A DNA stretch of 64,000 nt, taken from the NCBI GenBank assembly GCA_050084515.1, contig CM114272.1, positions 41,602,001-41,666,000 on the forward strand, given 5' to 3'. Both the position numbers and the translations under genes were made by a program. The notes below the pieces were generated by a model. It was not told where the DNA came from, ran no database searches, and saw only the letters and a program-made list of their open reading frames with translations. This DNA comes from Blasia pusilla. Taxonomy: Eukaryota > Marchantiophyta > Marchantiopsida > Blasiales. This document shows positions 9,620 to 20,699 of the stretch, piece by piece. Within the stretch, counting starts at the first letter, position 1. Every line of letters starts with the position of its first letter.

Positions 9620-12415
9620 GTGAAAAATTATGCATTCTTGTTGCCCTTGTCCTTGCTGATATTCAATTTTTTGGAAAAGAGGCATGAAATTGACAATAGT
9701 TGAGCTTCACAGAAATGGCAAGTAGCGAGGGTTCCTTGAGAGGGCGTGGAAGGAGATCTACCCCATTGATTACATCAACATTGCCCCGTGTCCCTCGGAC
9801 CCACAAAGTGTCTCGTGCCCTTTGGGTCGTAAGTCCTTCGGACGCTTCTTTAGCTTTACGGGGGCTTACCCAAAAGGACAGTCCTAGATGATGCATCGCC
9901 GTTCATTCCACCTGGTTCCAACCCAATTGTGCTTAGTGATAGTAGCTTGGATGATTACAAGAAAGTTGCTCCAACATTACACGGTTTACACCAACCTGAA
10001 AACCAGCCGAATAACAATCCGCAATTTTGTATGGCTATTTATTTCATCTAGAACTTTTGTAATGGCTAATTGCCACTAAACTACCATGTAATTTGTAGGT
10101 ACCAAAGTCTTACATAGACTTTGCAAAAATGATTTTGGATTATATGCCTAGCCTACTCAACGACCAATATTCTATCTAGATTTTCCCACCTACCAACGCA
10201 TAACTTAGGTATGCAAATAGCTTAGGGCTTGATCAGTCCTAGTTTTTTTATGGCATCACGAGTCGACAAGTAAGCCGGATTATCGATTAGTGCAAGGCTT
10301 GGGGAAATTCTTTCAAAGAACTCAAAAAGCAACTAGGTATGGCGTTGTTCTCTTCCATTGTTGTCTTCTTCGCAGAATGTCAATACTTTGTTTGCATCTT
10401 TATATCCTTACTTTCTGCTTATATCTTCTTATTCATACATGTTTTGCACACGAATACAAAAAGAAGTCATGAAGTATAAGAATATTGAGTATGATGAAGC
10501 AGATCTTATGCACCAAAAAGATGCTATTCACTACACACGCCTCACTAATGGAATAAAGCCTGACCACTTTCAAGGCTGCGTTCAATCATGAAGCTACCTA
10601 TAGGCATGCTTATTGGGTTGTTGGTGCCAAAGGCAGCCCACCTACTTGAACGCGTGAAAAATGCACGTGAAGCGTGTGCTATTGTTGATGCACCTTCTGA
10701 CACTATGAATCCATCCCATATACAACCCCGTCCTTCCAGCCAGTTTGGTGAAAATATGAGTTCTGCCCACCGTTTCCAAACCTCTCAATCGTACAACGCT
10801 ACAACTACATACCATGGCCCCAGGCTACCCGAGTCACCTAAAAAAAGGAAGTATACTTAGCACATTGCACTTGATTTGTAAGTCTCTACACTCTGTCCAA
10901 ACACATTTATGTGCATTGTGGCCCGTTTAGTTTTTTTTTTTTCTTGGTGCATTATTTTCTTGATTATAGTATTGGCTTTCATGGGCACATACACATCAAC
11001 AACTTGAAGAGTAGTTCTGTTGATCCTGTTCAACGCCCCATCATCTAACTCTGCTAAGTCTGCTAGTCGATAGACAATTTTGTTCAACTAAGATACTTCA
11101 TATTCTTAGCTATACAAGTTTATGATTTTTTCCGTGTTTATGCTTTATGCATGAATTTGTACAATTTTGGTTAAAACCACTCATGCTCTTATATCAATAC
11201 TATTTGACTTCCAAGCTTTCATATATATTTTTTCGTTCACTACTATTCATGTGCCTTTTCTATTTCCATGAAATTGTAATTTGTGTTAGGCTAACTCACT
11301 TATATCCCTCACTTATTGTATGTAATGCTCAATTTTTCTGCTCGGTTGGTCGCTCTTTTCAAAGCATTTACTGTATATCATTCTGAATTGCATCTCGCAT
11401 TTCATGCTAACTAGTGTTGTAAAAAGTGATGGTTACCAATAACGTTAATTTTCATTTATTACACGTATTTATCAGTTCAGTTTATATACCATGTTGTTAT
11501 AACCTATGTTTTGTTATGTTTGAATGTAGAAGACAATAAGGTCAAAGTCACTAACAAATGGCACCTATCACACTCCTCTTCCAGGCAGCCACGGAAAAGG
11601 TACGAAAGGCGAAGAAGCTGCCGTTCGCTCAACATAGAGGTAGAGCTTCCTAGTTCAGGCTACCCAATCTACTACAATGACAATATTTCCATGGCACCTT
11701 TAGAAGCTTTTTAAAGAATATTGGAAATGCTCAGGATTGCCTCGATGATAGTGAACGCAATAATGATATACTATGTATAGTGATGCGGTCAGTGATTGAG
11801 GACCATGATGATGACATGGAAACAATTGCTAGTCTTAGATGCTAGGTCTAGGATATTTTGGTCGAATTACTTGTACTTGAGTAACATTGCGCACACAACC
11901 ATGCAACTTTAGAAGTACAAGTAATGGGAAGGCTTCCAAGAGTGCTTGGGACTTGAATCCCACTCTAAGGTGTTGCGGGGCAACCCAAGGGCACAGAATG
12001 GATCGGGAGTTTTGGCGTTGGGACTCAAAATCCAAACCAATTGCAAGTCAAATGGAGTAGATTTTGGAGGTTCCTATTGGATTCCAACCCGCGACACATT
12101 TAGTTTGGTCCCAGTTTGGGGTCTCATGCTAGGTCCATTGGATAGTTGGGATCGTAAGGCACGCAAACGCCGATTTAGATGCCTCACCTAACTAGAAAGT
12201 TTGTCTCATGTCTCAGAAGACTTGCTCGTGTTGGGAAGCTAGGAATTATGGAAGGTTGAGCTTTATGAGGTGTCGAGTTGAGAACTCGGTGGGTTGGAAG
12301 GACGATTGACTCGGACCAGACTAACGTGAGTGTGTTGGGGTGTAGATCAAAATGAGAGGGTGTCCTACTGAATGCACGCTTCCGCAACGCTCAAGAGGAG
12401 TAGGCGCATGACACA
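9620..12415. other. Mostly non-coding; short unassigned open frames and the 5' LTR of a gypsy element
   Basis: Short open frames (9885-10010, 10466-10591, 10588-10860, 11511-11714) have protein-like composition, but I recognise no domain. They may be remnants of the helicase-bearing element or captured exons. 10920-10940 is a T run. The last few hundred bases before the primer binding site at 12416 should be the 5' LTR of the element there. Its left end is not clear; GGATATTTTGGTC near 11849 resembles LTR heads elsewhere in the window. Confidence 0.35.
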
Positions 12416-12427
12416 TGGTATCAGAGC
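12416..12427 (+). promoter_or_regulatory. Retrotransposon primer binding site (initiator Met tRNA)
   Basis: TGGTATCAGAGC is complementary to the 3' end of plant initiator methionine tRNA and is the standard minus-strand primer site of many plant LTR retrotransposons. It lies next to an LTR-like end (...ATGACACA). A gag-like frame starts 139 bp downstream. Confidence 0.85.
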
Positions 12428-12565
12428 TAATCCTTGATGAGCAAGAACCTAAGGTCGTAGGAGCAACTAGACGCTTGGGGAGATCTCAAGGTATCTGAGA
12501 GACCTAGATGCTCAGGGAGGGACGCAAGAGACAAGAAGGAGATTTGAGGAGGCGAGTGCTTGAAG

Positions 12566-12990
12566 ATGGCAACCAAGGGCGAAGAACCAAGGAAGCGCCG
12601 AGTCAAGTGACAAAATCCGAGAGATGAACCAATGCTGGATGAAGAGCCGGAGGAGGAGTTTCTGACTCCCGAGGTGCTCAGCCCTACACATGAGGATTTC
12701 CCAAATGCTAATCCTTCCGCGTGGCCAATTTCTCCAAGCCCAAGCAACTCAGTATTGTACACCCAAATGATGGATTTGATGAAGCTGATGATTGAGCAAA
12801 TGACCCTACAGAGCAAGCGAATTGCCGAGCTTCGAGTTCAGGAAAAAAGTTATGCAAGACCAACCTACCAATGCCATTCACAAGAATGGGGTGGTCTCGG
12901 AAAGTAAAGGAGTTCCTAATGCAATTGGAAGTCTACTTCAGCTACATGGCCAAATTTGTGCTCTAAAAGTCCGTTGTTAAAAAGACTAGT
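12566..12990 (+). pseudogene. gag N-terminal fragment of a gypsy element
   Basis: ATG 12566 opens MATKGEEPRKRRVK, then a TGA at 12608. The same frame stays open to 12907 with an acidic, Pro/Ser-rich head and a helical stretch (MMDLMKLMIEQMTLQSKRI). After a frameshift near 12890 it reads WSRKVKEFLMQLEVYFSYMAKF, which resembles the start of a retrotransposon gag capsid domain (FLxxLExYF). The copy is cut off by 13147, where the LTR head of the inverted copy D begins. Primer site and gag are in the expected order, so this is the 5' end of a gypsy element, probably a different family from A-D. Confidence 0.55.
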
Positions 12991-13147
12991 AGTATGAAAA
13001 CTCCATGTGATGTAGTTCTTGCTATCTGCCTGCAGAATTATCATAACCCCTCCTATAATTCTATGTGTATCTTTGCAATAGATTCAGAAGCAGTTTGTTC
13101 CTGACTATGAGCCCCATTAGTTTCTGCAGTCCCTTACAAGCACTTTA

Positions 13148-13276
13148 CTTTGTTGTGCGCATACACATCACTACACAACATACATCGCTGTCACCGAACA
13201 CACACACAAACACGCATGATCACATGCTAACTCATGGCATCTAAACAACGAGACAAGAAGTACCAAATATCTCCAA
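13148..13276 (-). repeat. LTR head (copy D)
   Basis: On the minus strand TTGGAGATATTTGGTACTTC runs to ATGTGTATGCGCACAACAA. It matches the three LTR heads at 22240, 22876 and 23119, including the TGATGTGTATGCGCAC tail. It is truncated at about 13148. Confidence 0.8.
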
Positions 13277-13392
13277 TCGGCTCTCGTCAAGCCCAATCCT
13301 CTGAATGATGCTTTCCCCAACATCAGGGGTTGCGCTCCTGAATCCAACAAGACGCGTTGCGGACTAAAAGCTCTACCTCCAGGACTCACCAA
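13277..13392 (-). pseudogene. Retroviral-type aspartic protease, N-terminal fragment (copy D)
   Basis: The frame reads VLLDSGAQPLMLGK and ends at GLTRAD. DSGA is the catalytic triad of retrotransposon aspartic proteases (pepsin-like dimer family), preceded by the expected hydrophobic run. It follows gag in the same frame after a TAG codon. The rest of the domain is deleted and the frame runs straight into an LTR head. Copy A begins within a few codons of this point (QPLMLGK) and carries the continuation, so D and A together show the whole domain. Confidence 0.75.
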
Positions 13393-15490
13393 CTAGAAGA
13401 CCTCTCCTCGGTTATCCAGCAACACAACACCAGGAGAAGCCATGGCACGCTCTATCGCGGGTCTAGCGGGCATCTCCGCCATTCTAGCAGCCGCAACCTG
13501 CCATGAATCTGACGTGGACGGTCCAAGCATCCGCTCCGTGGGCAGGTCCATCACCTCCTCTGCAATCACCTCTGAACGTGATGCAAGAACTCCAACTCGG
13601 CGCTCACATAGCGACGCGGCCAGCCGAAAAGCCTCGGCGGGCGTACCCCCCAACGTCATAACATCGGAAGCAGAAAATAAAGGAGTGCGGTACACAACAG
13701 TGGCCGCCCCCAACAATGTGCTCGACACATGCCCCTTATGAGCATCAACAATAGGAGTCGTCGCACTCACTTCTCCCATCGCCCTCCGTGCTTGCACACC
13801 AACAACATCACTAACTCTCAAGGAACTTTGATGAGGACCCATCGATGGGGTCCTCATCGCTTCGGACAACGTGAAAGACTGAGGAAGCCTAGTCTATTTT
13901 TTGGCTTCCCCTCGTTGTGGATCCCACTCTACGGCTGCTCCACGCGTCACAACTGCGGCGGCCTCCATCTGGGCAACCCCGCACATCCAACCAGGATCCT
14001 CCAGATCTCTAGCTGCTCCATATGATGTCGATGCCACGGATCTGGCATCGGGTAACCTCAATGCCATAGAGGCAATCTGCTCCTGTAGCTGTTGTATCTA
14101 AGCAGCCATCCCAGCCTCACGTCCGGCGTCTCCCTCTGCGCGTCTAGGTGGTGGTACTCTACCTCCTCCACGGGAAGCTCCACCACCTTGTCGGGCAACT
14201 CCAGCTCTTCGTCCCCCAACGGGACCACCTGGTGCACGATCTCTAGGCCCACTCGGAGCGGCTACTCGCTCTGGTGCCCTCTCTGGCCCTCGGTCCGAAC
14301 CTAACTCAGGATATAAATTGAAACACCTGGCGCGTGTATGACCATACCTCTGACAATAGTCTGATAACCTCTTGGTGCAGCACCATCTCCTCCTCCATGC
14401 TGAGGCATACGTCCATGACCCTAACGAGTGCAATGGCGCTGATGATGGGCTCCACCACATGACCAACAAGTAATAGTAGGCGGCTGCTGTTGAGATGCAT
14501 ATGAAGGCGCAGGTCTTTGTGCCACGGGCTCCCGGTATCCTCCCTCAGCTTATGGTGCCACAGTTGACCTATCTCGGAGTCCACGTTGCTGTACAGGTGG
14601 TGCACGCAATCACGACTACTGTCGCCCAGAACCCATGGTGGCTACGCTCTCCTCTGCCATGTTGCGCTCAATGTTCTCGGCAGTCCTAAAAGCATCTCTC
14701 AACGTAGGGGAGGTGTTCATAAGAAGCACCCCCTCCCGCACCGTGGCGCGCAGTGGTCCGGTCCAAAGATCGCATACCATGACCGGATAGCCTGAGCCTC
14801 TATCACCCCCTGAGTGACGTTGATCAACCGGCGCAAGCGAGTGTAAGCCTCACGTAAACTCTCACCCGGGCGCCTCTGGAAATTGTGGATGCTCCGCAAC
14901 TTTTTCGTCCGTACCCCTTGGTAGCTCGCCCTCAACTCAGCAAAGAACTCAACCACGGGGTTGAACCTGGGACGAACCCGACTAGACGGTGCAACTGCTC
15001 CAGTGCGAGTGACCCCTCCTAAAACATCACTAGTGGAAGAGGAAGTAGCCTCTCCTGACTCCTCCTCCTCATCTGGGAACGGCTCCGTCCATGACACATA
15101 GTGTAGGTCGTAGTAGAGTCACCATGCCTCAATCTCCTGGGCATATTTGTGGGAAAACTCATGGTAATCGTCCATGGGTGCCCCCTCTAAATGCTAGAAC
15201 ATACCGTTCCATGCTGTAAACGGGTTGAACTCTTTAGAGTTCGTGGCCTGCTGGGAGTCGCACCAACTCCTAAACTCTGTTATGAAATCGTGCAACTCAA
15301 TGGTACCTACTGCACCTGAAAACCTACGCGGTCCTCTACCCCGGTCGTCCATCTCGTATGCCCAACTGGTAGGACCACTCACAATGTATGGCGATGTGCT
15401 CACAAATTCCTCTACACCCTCCCCCTCGTCTGAAGATGACATAGAAGGAGGTCGAGGTGGTCCCTGAAGTGAAGACACTCGGAACCTCAT
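13393..15490 (-). pseudogene. gag polyprotein of copy D
   Basis: The frame starts MRFRVSSLQGPPRPPSMSSS. Recognisable parts in order are a capsid-entry region (RRFSGAVGTIELHDFITEF, then EFNPFTAWNGMF), a core helical block (FNPVVEFFAEL, then RRPGESLREAYTRLRRL) that fits a retrotransposon gag domain, and a zinc-knuckle relic YCQRYGHTRARC near 14352 whose first Cys is lost. A Gly/Arg-rich tail, a Gln-rich helix (IQQLQEQI) near 14095 and a long spacer lead to protease. From 14469 to the protease one frame is interrupted by TAG at 14098, near 13890 and at 13393; all three fit CAG-to-TAG change. Upstream there are frameshifts near 15190, 15100 and 14700. gag packages the element RNA. Confidence 0.7.
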
Positions 15491-16262
15491 GCCACTCCGT
15501 GTAAAACCTCTAGAGCTACTCTCGGGTTCACCAACTCGCCTCCCAAAGTCCCGAACGGACGCCGTGATGACCCTCGTGCCTTTCTCACCCGATCACTCTT
15601 GCCTCGCAAGTAATCCGTCAATCACTCATCCCAAACATGCGGCACTCAATCTACACTCTCCCTCCCCGAGACATCTAACGTGCGGCAATAAGCGGCGTGG
15701 TGCGGCAAATCGACCAGGCTATCATCTCATCGACAACCTACCCTCAACTCTGGATATCCCACACAGGTCTATGTCCCCTAAATCACATACATAAATGATG
15801 CTCTCAGCATCCATACACCCAATATCCCAAATAAACTACCCAAATCCCAGAATCCCTCACACGTGCAGGGTAAAGGACCACAATGGGTAACCTGAACACA
15901 TGTCGATGTCGCTCCTCAGCAATTGCGAATCTCGACCCCAACTCGGTCGTGGAGACAACTCCTCCAATCAGCAAGTCATACTCCTCTCGTATTGACGTTG
16001 ATCAAAACTCCTCGATAGACGGTGCAGTTCCAACGGAACGGTGTGGCGTTGCAGGCGGCACGGAACGGCTACGAACGGCATGGCCCTCGATGATGGGATG
16101 CGGCACTCGGCGGCATACCCTCCTCAATCACCAATAAACCCACACTCTGCTCCACAATGCCGGAGCGGCTCCGCAATCTAGACGGTGCGGTGCGGCCACG
16201 AGCGGCACGGCGTGGCAATCGGCGGCGCGTTGCGGCTACGGGCGTCACGACACGATACCAGA

Positions 16263-17026
16263 TCGTCGTTGAGCGGCTACCAATCACAACATAGCAGCAG
16301 GAAATCAAAACTCAAACACTATAACAGGAGGTCATATGCCATCACATGTTGATGACGGTGGCGGCCAAAACAAAGTACATGATGGCGACGCAAGTCCGAG
16401 AATCAACGAACGTTGTGGAAGACCCTCCACTCCGTTACGGCGGCAATGGCAACCAAGGGTGGACAACGGACGGTGGACCATTGACGGTGACGGTTGACCG
16501 TTGATGGTGATGGAGATGGTTGACCATCGCTGGTGACATTTGACTGTTGACGGTGACTGTTGATTGTTGACGGTGAAAGTTGACTATGACGGCGACGGTT
16601 GGTTTAGGGTTTGCATAATTTAACCCTAAAAATTGCCTAGCAATGGCAATTTTGCAAGATTGACCATAACTTTTTTTCCCGCAACTCCAAATTGCACACT
16701 GTTTGTTGCACAACGTGTACAGCTTCACGATCTACGCCAACATCAAAAAATATTTGGAATCAGACATTCCAGTAAAAACTTACGGGGAATGTCGTAAAGC
16801 CCAATGTCTCTTTCTTCTACCCAACATTCGGCAGCGCTTCCGCGCTGATTCCTCCCAACACAAACGTAAAACCTGTAAAAATGCAAATCGGCAAGCGACA
16901 TGGTGCTCCCAAAAGCACCGGCATGGGGCAACCCGCCCCCATACTCAATCCCTATCAGAAATTGGGCAGTGCTTCCGCGCGCCACTCTTCCACAAAAAAA
17001 TTTGGCAAATGCAAAGAACAATCAAA
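16263..17026. other. Spacer between inverted copies D and A, with a TTGAC-rich simple-sequence block
   Basis: 16481-16584 carries seven TTGAC motifs in 104 bp within a degenerate GTTGACGGT repeat. TTGAC is the W-box core bound by WRKY factors; function here is not shown. From 16020 to 16260, just left, GCGG-rich words recur. 16740-17026 holds two copies of GCAG(C/T)GCTTCCGCGC (near 16831 and 16966). No coding feature is recognised. Confidence 0.45.
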
Positions 17027-17345
17027 GCAACCCTTGATGTTGGGGAAAGTGTCATTCATAGGATTGGGCTTGACGAGAGCCGATGTGGAGCATTGTCCAT
17101 TTCGGATATAGACATCCTTGGGTGGAGCGAGTACCACACAGTATATCACCCGACAGGAGGTCGTGGTGAGGATTCACCCGGGACATCCTATTGATGAGTC
17201 TCTGGTGCGCGCCAAGGCAATAGTGACTGAAGCAGAGTCCTACGACGTCTTGGTTGGTGGAGCAGTGTTATACCCGATGGGGGTTTTTCTTGGATTACTG
17301 GGAGGAGTCAGCGTCCTACTGACCAGGATGGCAGTCAGGTGATGG
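17027..17345 (+). pseudogene. Aspartic protease, C-terminal part (copy A)
   Basis: QPLMLGKVSFIGLGLTRAD aligns with the protease of copy D after its DSGA. A TAG follows near 17111. The same frame then gives a domain-like segment with TRQEVVVRIHPGHP, AKAIVTEAESYDVLVGGAVL and YPMGVFL. The YDVLVGG..LYPMG part fits the second half of a retrotransposon protease (hydrophobic-G-hydrophobic flap and ILG-like end). Stops and frameshifts near 17290-17345 break the link to the methyltransferase. Copy C enters the window at the equivalent point (63999 downward). Confidence 0.6.
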
Positions 17346-17406
17346 GCGCCTTAGCTCATTACCCGTTCGATTCACAGGTGTAGTGATCGAGCAACGGCCA
17401 TGAGAG

Positions 17407-18690
17407 ATGGCGATCTTAGCAGCATTTAGTAGTGCCATCACTTGGCCTAGTGATTTGATTGAGGGACATGTCCATGCAGAGGATACTCCCGTTTCTGGCA
17501 TTTCTATGGAGAGGAGTGTTATGGTAGGTGCATCATTTCGTGGAGGAGAGGTGTCGATGTGGAGCTCGACTGAGGAGCTTCAACGATTGGCAGATGAGCA
17601 CGTGCAAACCGCATGGAGCGAGGCGTTTGCACCGGAGCGTGACGGGTCTGAGGAACCCGAGATAGCAGGGAGTGCTACGATGACACCCTTGGATACCACA
17701 CCCATTGTGTGGTGTACCGCGGAGGAGGGTATTCGAGTGTTAGATCTCTTTGGAGGGATTAGCATCGGGTTAGCTACTGTTTTGCAGGCAAGAGTGCGAG
17801 TACAACAGTACCTGTATGTGGAGAGTGATGATGTTGCGAGGCGCGTCTCACTACAACATGTGGCGCAGTTACGCCTATGTTATCCCGACTTATTGTCTGC
17901 GTCCGCAGTACAGGGGTATCGAGTTCCCTACCGAGGGATATTTCGTTGTTGGGGGCGCAGGACTTAGAGCGGGTAGGGACCATTGATTTGGTCATTGCCG
18001 ATGGGCCATGTCAGGGCCAATCGAGTGCTAGACGAGGCAGCGGGTTGGCTGACACTCAGTCCAGGTTGTTTTGGGAGATGTTGAGGGTCTTACGGCAGTT
18101 ACACGAGCATAAGTCTCATTCTCCAGCCTACATTCTGGAGAATGTGCCGATCTTAGGAGACTCCCGATCACGGGTGGTGACGAGTGCTCATCAGGTGCGT
18201 GCTTGGATCGGCCCAGCAGTGTTCTTGGATGCGGCGAGTGTAGGTTATAGAACCCATCGCCCGCGTCTATGGTGGACCAACTTGGTGCCCCATGCGGTGT
18301 TACGGAAGGCGTATGCGAGAGTGGAGCGCCCCTCCCATTTGTTAGTGGATTCTATTTTGGATCTAGGTCGTCGATCACGAGCGGTGAGGCACGATGATTG
18401 ACCACCGTTGGATTGTGGTCAGGTAGGCAAGCGCATGCAGCGAGCCTTGCCAACGTTTGTGAGTTTTCCCGCTTCCTATGCATACAAGGAGGTCGGTCCT
18501 GGCTTGGTTTGGGATGACCACGTTCAGCGGTTGGTGGAGCCCAACGCCGATGAGAGAGAGTGAGCGATGGGATTTCCCACAGGAGTGACGGCAGTACCGT
18601 CAGTGTTAGAGGCATCACGACGCCATGTCTTGGGTCAGGCGATGGACCTGAACTGCTTGACATGGATCCTCATCTTGGGAGTGCCTGAGC
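17407..18690 (+). pseudogene. DNMT3-like cytosine-5 DNA methyltransferase domain inside pol (copy A)
   Basis: Canonical C5-methyltransferase motifs occur in order. Motif I is VLDLFGGISIGL at 17738-17773 (SAM binding). Motif IV is ADGPCQGQSS around 18005-18013, with the catalytic Cys in PCQ. Then come RLFWEMLRVL, motif VI ENVP at 18138-18149 and motif VIII HRPRLWW at 18255-18275. A target-recognition region includes GLVWDDHVQRLVEP and AMGFPTGVT, and motif X is LGQAMDLNCLTWIL near 18630-18670. The motif order is not permuted, unlike plant DRM enzymes. RLFWE, HRPRLWW-N and the GFP..LG end resemble DNMT3. There is a frameshift at about 17900-17960 and TGA at 18399 and 18561. Protease lies upstream and RT downstream. 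Known function of the family: methylation of cytosine in DNA; this copy is dead. Confidence 0.88.
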
Positions 18691-18989
18691 AGCGTCGTAT
18701 GAGATCGCGACGAGATCACGGCCGGATTTGCGCAGTGAGCCCCATGCCTATCGAGACGGTGGAGGCAGTGGCTGGGGGCGAGACCCGAGGAGATCGGGAG
18801 AGACACCCTTGGACTTCTTGGGATGTTTTGCAGGTACGCAAGGAGATGATAGCCACAACATTGAGTGTCGTTTCGGGCACTGCACGTGGAGGAGATCACA
18901 ATTTGCAGTTGGCTGTAGGAGAGCGACCGAGTGTTGTTGTTCGAGACGGGGTTGCACCATAGCAACCACTTATACCCACGCCAGAGAGT

Positions 18990-20450
18990 CCTACCGTAGT
19001 CACGATGGAGACTTGGGAGCCAGATATGGGCCCTAAGTTGAAAGGAGGAGAGCGGCGCCGGATACATCAGTTCCTCATGAGTTATAGGAGCGCTGCGGTT
19101 AGCATGGAGGCTTTGGGTATCTTTGAAGGACCGGGATCCGCATTGAGTTGTCGAGTGATCGCCGATCTTCCGAGCGACCCTACGGGTATAGTGATATGGA
19201 GAGGGCTCGATTGAGTAGGAGCCACGACTTGGTCGAGCAGGACTAGTGGAGATGTCGCATGGGGAGTATGCATCCGCCCTTTGTCATGCTCGCCAAGAAG
19301 GATGTGCATGGCAAGCTGGGCGAATAGGCGGATGTGTGGGATTTCCGACCTATCAATCGGCGACGAAGTCCGATAGGTATGCCATGCCCACCCTTGAGGA
19401 GATCTTTGATGCGATTGGTCACGCAAAGGTCTTGATTCATTGATTTTTGAGCCACATACCATCACCGCCTATCAGATTGGAGGACAGCCAGAAGATGACA
19501 TTTTGGGGCATCGATCCTCACGGGAAGGATTGTTTGTACCAGTGGCGGTTCTCACCATTTGGGTTAAAGAACGCCCCGGCTGAGTTTCAGAGGGTCATGG
19601 ATAGGATCTTGGCCGGTCTGGATTTTGCTAGGTGTTATATTGATGACATCGTAGTCTTTAGCGCCACGGTTGAGGAGCATGAGCGACATCTAGAGGAGGT
19701 GTTTCGACGATTGCAATTACATGGGCTGAAGCTACATCCGAGCAAGTGTAAGTTCTTCTACGACCAGATTGAGTACTTGGGTCATACGATATACCCAAGG
19801 GGCCTTGGTGTTCAGCAAACGAAGGTAGAGGCTATCTCACGCATTCCACGCCCTATAGATGTGAGCCGTGTTCGCGCATTCATGGGATTGGAGAACTTCT
19901 ATCGGCGATACGTCAAGGGATTCAATTTGATTGTGAAGCCATTGACCTTGCTAACCAAGGTGGATCACGAGTGGCACTGGGGGGATGAGCAGGAGCGAGC
20001 ATTTCAGTTGCTCAAGGAGAGGTTGACGTCTGCACCCATCTTGAGGAGATCGATCGAGGCGTCCTTTCGTTGCACCTGCATTGGAGCATGTTGGGGCTTG
20101 GAGCGGTGCTCACCCAGCATGATGATGAGGGTAGAGAGTTTGTGGTGGCTTACACTAGCCGCTCGAACAACGCTGTAGAGGCAAAGTACAACTCGTATGA
20201 GGATGAGTGCTTGGTTGCGGTATGGGTTGTCGCGCATTTCAGGTGTTACTTATTCGGCAACCCCTTTACCATCATCATTGATCATCAACCACTGAAGTGG
20301 TTGATGGAGTCCGACAAGCTTACAGGGAAGCTTGCGAGATGGGCTCTGTTATTGCAGGAGTATGATTTTCACATGGTACATAGACCTAGGACGCTCAACC
20401 AAGATGCAGATGGGTTGAGTCGTAACCCATGCCCAAGTCAACAAGATGCG
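18990..20450 (+). pseudogene. Reverse transcriptase and RNase H (copy A)
   Basis: An N-terminal linker (METWEPDMGPKLKGGERRR) leads to RT. Visible RT elements are a DRYAMPT-type motif near 19370, GIDPHGKDCLYQWRFSPFGL at about 19507, NAPAEFQRVMDRIL, and the catalytic YIDD at 19636-19647. The thumb shows EYLGHTIYP and RAFMGLENFYRRYVKGF. RNase H follows with LGLGAVLTQHDDEG, YEDECL and IIDHQPLKWL carrying the acidic residues. Frameshifts occur at about 19210, 19440 and 20070, and the first RT blocks are degraded. A connection (LNQDADGLSRNPCP) leads to integrase. In the element this makes the cDNA and removes RNA from the hybrid. Confidence 0.85.
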
Positions 20451-20699
20451 ACTGGAGCTCGATGGCATGGAGAGAGTGATGCGGAGTCGGTGCCAGGATG
20501 GCACGCGTCAGCCTATTTAGGCATGTTGGCTATGGAGAGCCAGAGTGTGGAGACTTCGATGGCGAGGTCTAATGGAGAGTCCTTGGATCCCGAGGCTAGT
20601 GAGGAGACGACAGGTGGCCGAGATATTTATGATGATGGAGTAGTCTTGGAGTACCTTCGTACTGGCAGCGTTGCGAGCACTATGGGTGCTAGAGAGTGA

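Larger units (their letters stand above)
13148..16262 (-). mobile_element. Copy D: minus-strand gag-protease deletion derivative of the DNMT/PHD gypsy family
   Basis: Read on the minus strand, a primer-site-like TGGTATCGTGTC (16260-16249) is followed by a leader, gag (15490 downward), the protease active site (DSGA at 13344-13333) and then directly an LTR head (13276 to 13148). Comparison with copy A shows that protease from GLTRAD onward, methyltransferase, RT, RNase H, integrase and PHD are all missing. The join is at a shared CGAT: protease ...GAGCCGAT in D and A, and GGGCGAT before the LTR in A. This looks like a microhomology deletion of roughly 5 kb. Confidence 0.65.

Noticed and set aside
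13393-13395. In-frame TAG between gag and protease of copy D as a possible translational readthrough site
   Set aside because: Two further TAG codons lie upstream in the same frame and all fit CAG-to-TAG decay, so a programmed site is not supported.
16243-16260. TGGTATCGTGTC as the primer binding site of copy D
   Set aside because: Only seven of twelve bases match the initiator Met site and no CA-ending LTR lies next to it; mentioned in the copy D entry but not listed as a feature.
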